Assembly: GCA_049999765.1 (NCBI GenBank)
Contig: JBNGIQ010009269.1
Location: forward strand, 54,833 to 75,978
Length of the DNA stretch: 21,146 bases
Source: Phaeoceros laevis
Taxonomy: Eukaryota > Anthocerotophyta > Anthocerotopsida > Notothyladales
Direction: 5' to 3'
The notes below the pieces were generated by a model. That model made no database searches. It saw nothing but the letters and a program-made list of their open reading frames with translations, and was not told the origin of the DNA. Each line of letters opens with the position of its first letter. The stretch's first letter is position 1. Both the position numbers and the translations under genes were made by a program. Of the stretch, positions 17,896 through 21,146 are shown piece by piece.

Positions 17896-18476
17896 AGGGC
17901 ATTGCAGTCGTCGAAGGTGATTACAAGTCTTATGCATCATATCTAAATGAGCCCATTATAATCAGTGCTCAAGGCCTTCCGAGTACTCCCTCCGGATTTT
18001 CAACAAAAGCTGCAGGTCTATTGTAGCAAACCACCATGCATCGATGACCTTGTTTTATCAAGGGCAGCAGATACTACTGAACGTCTGTTTAGGACTGATG
18101 AAGGAGCTTGCGGCTCACGAGCTTAGGATTGTCTGCTTAGAGTACCTATGTAAACTTGTTATGGGTGGCATATGTAAAGCTTCATATTTATTAACTGCTA
18201 GTTGTTGGAAAGATTTTTAACATTCTCTTGAAGGCACTGGCATAGGCATACTCAAAAGAGAGACATAGGCTCAAGCATGTGCATATTGAGGGAACATGGA
18301 CTGGACAGGAAACCAAACATCTAATTGAAAAGTTAACAAACGTTTCAGAAAAGGAGAGATGGTGAGTGGAGAGTCCAAACCAGGCCTGCCCAGAAGATCT
18401 GGTTTCCATGTACCAGCGGCAGGAGGGTGGCTTCCAACTCATTTCCCAACTGAGAGCAAGATGTAGTGAAATAAAA

Positions 18477-18698
18477 CTAGTGTAGTATAAATTGTAAAGC
18501 CGAGGAAACCATGAAATGGTTGTCAAGCAAACCATCAAAATTATCCCTAAGCTTTCCACCTTTCACTTTCAGCCTCTTTGCAAGCATTCCTTCTCGAAGT
18601 GTCTGCTTGCTCTCCATCGCCCGGTACTCTTGGAATTTCGTGCGAGGTCTCTTTCTACCCTTGCCGGCTTTTTCTTGAGGTCGGTCACTCCTAGCGCG
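18477..18698 (-). CDS. Hypothetical basic protein fragment
   Basis: On the minus strand a frame of 74 codons opens after a TGA (18699-18701) and ends in TAG (18477-18479). It encodes a strongly basic peptide containing RPQEKAGKGRKRPRTKFQEY and LKVKGGKLRDNFDGLLDN, with ATGs at 18615-18617 and later. The composition looks like real protein rather than random translation. There is no ATG at its start, so it would be an exon or a broken gene. I do not recognise the family. Strings of Lys/Arg suggest a nucleic-acid-binding or nuclear protein, but this is a guess. Confidence 0.25.
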   Translation of the reverse strand, partial: RARSDRPQEKAGKGRKRPRTKFQEYRAMESKQTLREGMLAKRLKVKGGKLRDNFDGLLDNHFMVSSALQFILH

Positions 18699-18721
18699 TC
18701 AACAAGATCCACATCAACAAC

Positions 18722-19070
18722 GTCCGTTTAGGACTGATCATGAAGAAGCTTGCGGCTCATTAGCTTATAATTAGGATTGCCTGCTTATTAGAGTACCTAG
18801 GTTTGTTGTGGGTGGTATAACTGCTGGTTTCTAGTAGTAGTAGTATGGTTATGGTGTTTGCCAACTCCACCAATGGGAAAGCTGGTTTCTAGAAAGTTTT
18901 ATAACATTCGCTTAAAGGCACTGGCAGACGCCTACTCAAAAGTAGTAGCAGTAGTAGTAAGTTGATTATGGTGTTAAGCCAACTCCACATGGGAATTGAA
19001 CACCTCGCGAAAAGAGAGACAGCTCAAGCATGTGCTTTCCTACTGTGAAGTGTGAAGGAATGTGCATATT
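18722..19070. repeat. Degenerate third copy of the large tandem repeat
   Basis: TCCGTTTAGGACTGAT at 18722 corresponds to GTCTGTTTAGGACTGAT near 17612 and its equivalent in copy 2. Further matches follow in order: GCTTGCGGCTCA, AGGATTGCCTGCTTA, AGAAAGTTTTATAACATTCG, AAGGCACTGGCA, and AGAGAGACAGCTCAAGCATGTG near 19015. Insertions rich in TAGTAG/GTAGTA break it up (18832-18845 and near 18940). It lacks the coding-like start of the unit. Confidence 0.75.
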
Positions 19071-19537
19071 TTCAGAACCTGCAAATTAAACCCGCCATGA
19101 GTGTGCGACAAAACGGGTTGTCCAGCAGCCCATAAAAGCATGATATATATTGCCACCAATGGCAATGGGTTCTTGGAAAGTTCTATGTCATATCCATTGG
19201 TTGCTTGCACCAACTTCCGGATGGATCCATAATTGCTGACGCAGCAGAAGTTGGTGCCTCGGCAGCAACTTATCAAGTTGGTCCAGGGAGGTCCTCCAAC
19301 AATCCGCCCTAGGTAGTTAGGCCTGCAGGCATGTAATTTGGAGAAGCTGTGGGAAACGGAAGGCAGCCAAGTAAGCAACCAAACTGGAGGAAGGAACTTT
19401 GTGCTAGTTGAAACCAGAACTTTGCAAATCATAACCTTGGTTCCAGTCAGGACTTGAGGTAGAGGAGTGCCACATACACGTACACGTTCATCCAGCCCTC
19501 TGTGCGAATTTAAAGTTCTAGAAGATTTGTAAGTCAC
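19040..19537 (-). CDS. Hypothetical 165-codon open frame
   Basis: A minus-strand frame open for 165 codons from ATG to stop in a region of balanced base composition. It is Cys-containing, with hydrophobic stretches (LPLVAIYIMLLWAAG). No domain is recognised. Its 3' end overlaps the degenerate repeat. It may be an exon, a pseudogene fragment or chance. Confidence 0.2.
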   Translation of the reverse strand: MTYKSSRTLNSHRGLDERVRVCGTPLPQVLTGTKVMICKVLVSTSTKFLPPVWLLTWLPSVSHSFSKLHACRPNYLGRIVGGPPWTNLISCCRGTNFCCVSNYGSIRKLVQATNGYDIELSKNPLPLVAIYIMLLWAAGQPVLSHTHGGFNLQVLKICTFLHTSQ

Positions 19538-19588
19538 AAGTGATCCGCGAGTACTGGTGGATCACTTAAGACCTGTAGACAAATCTTC
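19521..19588. repeat. Two-stem inverted repeat (68 bp)
   Basis: Outer arms GAAGATTTGT (19521-19530) and ACAAATCTTC (19579-19588) are perfect reverse complements. Inner arms AAGTGATCC (19538-19546) and GGATCACTT (19559-19567) likewise pair around a 12-base loop. The segments between the stems are short and of similar size, so one extended hairpin can form. It is too short for a typical plant microRNA precursor; a small transposon end is possible. Confidence 0.75.
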
Positions 19589-20160
19589 CAGTAACACAGA
19601 ATTCAAGTTTGAAGTATCATCCCGGCTGGAGCTCGCACTAGCTAGTCCCTTATGAATCCAGGAATGTCATCAACATTAGTTATCATCCCTGGAAATTTAT
19701 CATGGTGAGCTCTCAAATTAAATCAACAACCTTCTGCACATGTATGCACTAACAAGTGAGGAAGAAACTCAGCTTCTGGTGAGGGTTCTGCTGTCACTCA
19801 TGAGCTCGCTCAAGTCATTGTTCAATGGATGTCTGAAATCTATAAAAACCTTGACAAAACAGCCTTTCAGGACACTGAGGGCGAAATGCATGTTAGGGCA
19901 TCTGCTGATCAATCATGAGCGTATAGAGCGTCTGCTGATCAATGACGAGGAGACTAGTGCAGATCGATTGCCAAGGCAAACAGTGCAGAAATTTGGAAGG
20001 TAATCGGTATGCAAAGTTGAAGAGCCCCAGAGACATGTGGATACATAAGAAAATTAAAGCAAAGTTCTAGTACTCTCGGTGGCGGGACTCTCGGCAGCTG
20101 TGGCGAGGAGCCCTTCTGCTGGCCAGCTACCGAGGGCCGAGACCCGGTTTAGGGCAACCA
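19589..20160. other. Intergenic upstream of the peptide gene
   Basis: Mostly unremarkable. TATAAAA occurs at 19841-19847. TCTGCTGATCAAT occurs at 19901-19913 and 19931-19943, in a 30-base repeat inside an 87-codon open frame (19740-20003) of no known family. GC rises after about 20060 as the peptide-gene promoter begins. Confidence 0.45.
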
Positions 20161-20167
20161 GGGCGGC

Positions 20168-20174
20168 TATAAGA
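20168..20174 (+). promoter_or_regulatory. Probable TATA box of the peptide gene
   Basis: TATAAGA in a GC-rich setting (GGCGGC before, GGCGGCC after), 127 bases before the ATG at 20295. Transcription would start near 20200, leaving a ~95-base, pyrimidine-rich 5' UTR. This is one of the few TATA-like strings in the GC-rich flank, and its position is right. Confidence 0.6.
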
Positions 20175-20294
20175 GGCGGCCTCGCCAGCCTTGAGGCATC
20201 ATTCTCGCTCTCGCCTTTCAGCACCAGCAGCAGCTCCGCTCCGCTCTTCCGCTTTTCTGCTTTTCCGGCTCTTGCGCTGCTCCGCCTTTAGAAG

Positions 20295-20910
20295 ATGGCG
20301 TCTTCCTCTTACAGCACTGTGCTGGTAGCAGCTTTCGCTGCTCTTTTGGTTCTGGCCATTGGAGTCCCTCAGGCCATGGGCGCTCGCTCCCTGGGTCAGT
20401 AGTCAGCCCTTGCTATAGCTACCAACTTGCAATTGCTTCCTCATCATCATCGTCAGCTTGAAAGCATGCTTTTTGACTGACGCTATGTACAATTGTTGTG
20501 CCCTTGTCAACTCATGGATGCAGGTGTCGTAGAGTGGCCTTGCTGCCGCCAATATGACGCGCCCCCCACAGTGACAGCCGACGTCGACGTTTTTCTACCT
20601 GGTCTTGATCAGCCCTCTCCTGCCCCAGGCGCATACATCATCGAGCAGGGTAAGTTTACTCTTGTGTATTCTTCTGGCGTCAGTTTCCAATACTCGCATC
20701 GATCGGTTCGTTTTGCAATTGAGATTTTTGCTGTTCTGCCTAGCTAGCTATGTAGAGCTCTTCTGATTTCCAAGGTTGTTCTGGGTGGATGCAGCTGAAA
20801 CTGTGATTGAGACCAGCGAAGGTGCAGGTGCTGCGGACAACGCCGAGCCCGAGTGGCCATGCTGCCGCCAGTATGACGCCCCACCTACTGTCGCCGAGCT
20901 GCAGCACTGA
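20295..20910 (+). CDS. Secreted peptide precursor with duplicated EWPCCRQYDAPPTV motif, three exons
   Basis: Exons 20295-20394, 20524-20649 and 20795-20910 have GT-AG junctions, both introns in phase 1, giving 113 residues. Residues 1-30 form a classical signal peptide (core VLVAAFAALLVLAIGV, small residues AMGA at the likely cleavage site), so the product should enter the secretory pathway. The mature part is acidic and carries EWPCCRQYDAPPTV twice, at 37-50 (20532-20573) and 95-108 (20851-20892). The spacer contains a Pro-rich QPSPAPG that could be hydroxylated or glycosylated. The only mature cysteines are the two CC pairs. The exact repeat at the protein level, with synonymous differences in DNA (CCT/CCA, CAA/CAG, GCG/GCC, ACA/ACT), suggests selection on the motif. 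I know no family with this motif; it lacks the further Cys of Bowman-Birk inhibitors. A role as a signalling or defence peptide is inference. Confidence 0.88.
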
Positions 20911-21146
20911 TTAGTCAACTCTGGAGCAGTAGCTAGCTTAGGGCCTCCTAGGAGTAGTATGCATTAATTAGGGAAGCTCGCTTGCTGCTCATCAAGAGCC
21001 GGCTGTACGTGGGAGTTTGCTAGTTTGTTTGTGCGGTGGCTGATCATGAAGCACTGCTGTCAAAGTTCCTGGTCAGTTCGTGAGATTCTGAAGCTTAAGT
21101 GATCCCAGGCGACCTTTTTGATAATTACAAAGCAAGAGCATAGCTC
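20911..21146 (+). other. 3' UTR and flank of the peptide gene
   Basis: Follows the TGA at 20908-20910 and holds no further coding frame of note. No canonical AATAAA was seen. The window ends before any next gene. Confidence 0.5.

Larger units (their letters stand above)
17433..18290. repeat. Large tandem repeat, two near-identical copies across an assembly gap
   Basis: AGGGCATTGCAGTCGTCGAA begins at 17433 and again at 17896. The copies stay nearly identical for about 390 bases, to about 18290. Both contain a short open frame (GIAVVEGDYKSYASY then NEPIIIS). In copy 1 it stops after LPTPS; in copy 2 small changes let it run on to a stop at 18026. I do not recognise the peptide. The gap at 17886-17895 separates the copies, so the true copy number is uncertain. 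Confidence 0.92.

Overview
The window looks like nuclear DNA from a land plant, most likely a seed-free lineage such as a moss. The evidence is split genes with GT-AG introns of about 80 to 400 bases, a plastid-type DnaJ, a plant clade-F-like PP2C, FBX6/kelch-like F-box genes, and decayed Ty1/Copia and Ty3/Gypsy elements whose protein motifs resemble those common in bryophytes. I cannot name the species. A run of ten N marks one assembly gap at 17886-17895.

Layout. Bases 1-5800 are gene-poor and degenerate. They hold a 215-bp tandem duplication, two adjacent palindromes, a probable solo LTR with a 5-bp target duplication, a broken coiled-coil gene interrupted by a 16-bp minisatellite, and a reverse-strand Gypsy reverse transcriptase remnant. 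Bases 5838-8054 carry a six-exon gene for a plastid type-I J protein. Bases 8715-8969 hold a 123-bp tandem duplication bounded by an inverted repeat. Bases 9203-10561 are a reverse-strand, internally deleted Copia element: a gag start, an integrase piece, an RNase H piece, a polypurine tract and a short 3' LTR. Bases 11184-12753 hold a three-exon PP2C-like gene preceded by a perfect inverted repeat of two G-boxes; its protein has lost one catalytic metal-binding Asp. Bases 12869-17045 contain two intronless, reverse-strand F-box paralogues, with copies of a ~220-bp repeat between and around them. Bases 17353-19070 are a nest of tandem repeats around the gap, including a hairpin made from the repeat that accompanies the F-box genes.

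The most interesting gene is at 20295-20910. It is a small three-exon gene, not matched to any family I know, encoding a 113-residue secreted precursor. Its mature part carries two perfect copies of a 14-residue motif (EWPCCRQYDAPPTV), one in exon 2 and one in exon 3, with both introns in phase 1. This is the layout of a multi-copy peptide precursor and is my main candidate for an undescribed system.

The genes do not form an obvious pathway. The intact ones are independent plant nuclear genes set in repeat-rich DNA. No tRNA, rRNA or CRISPR array was found.
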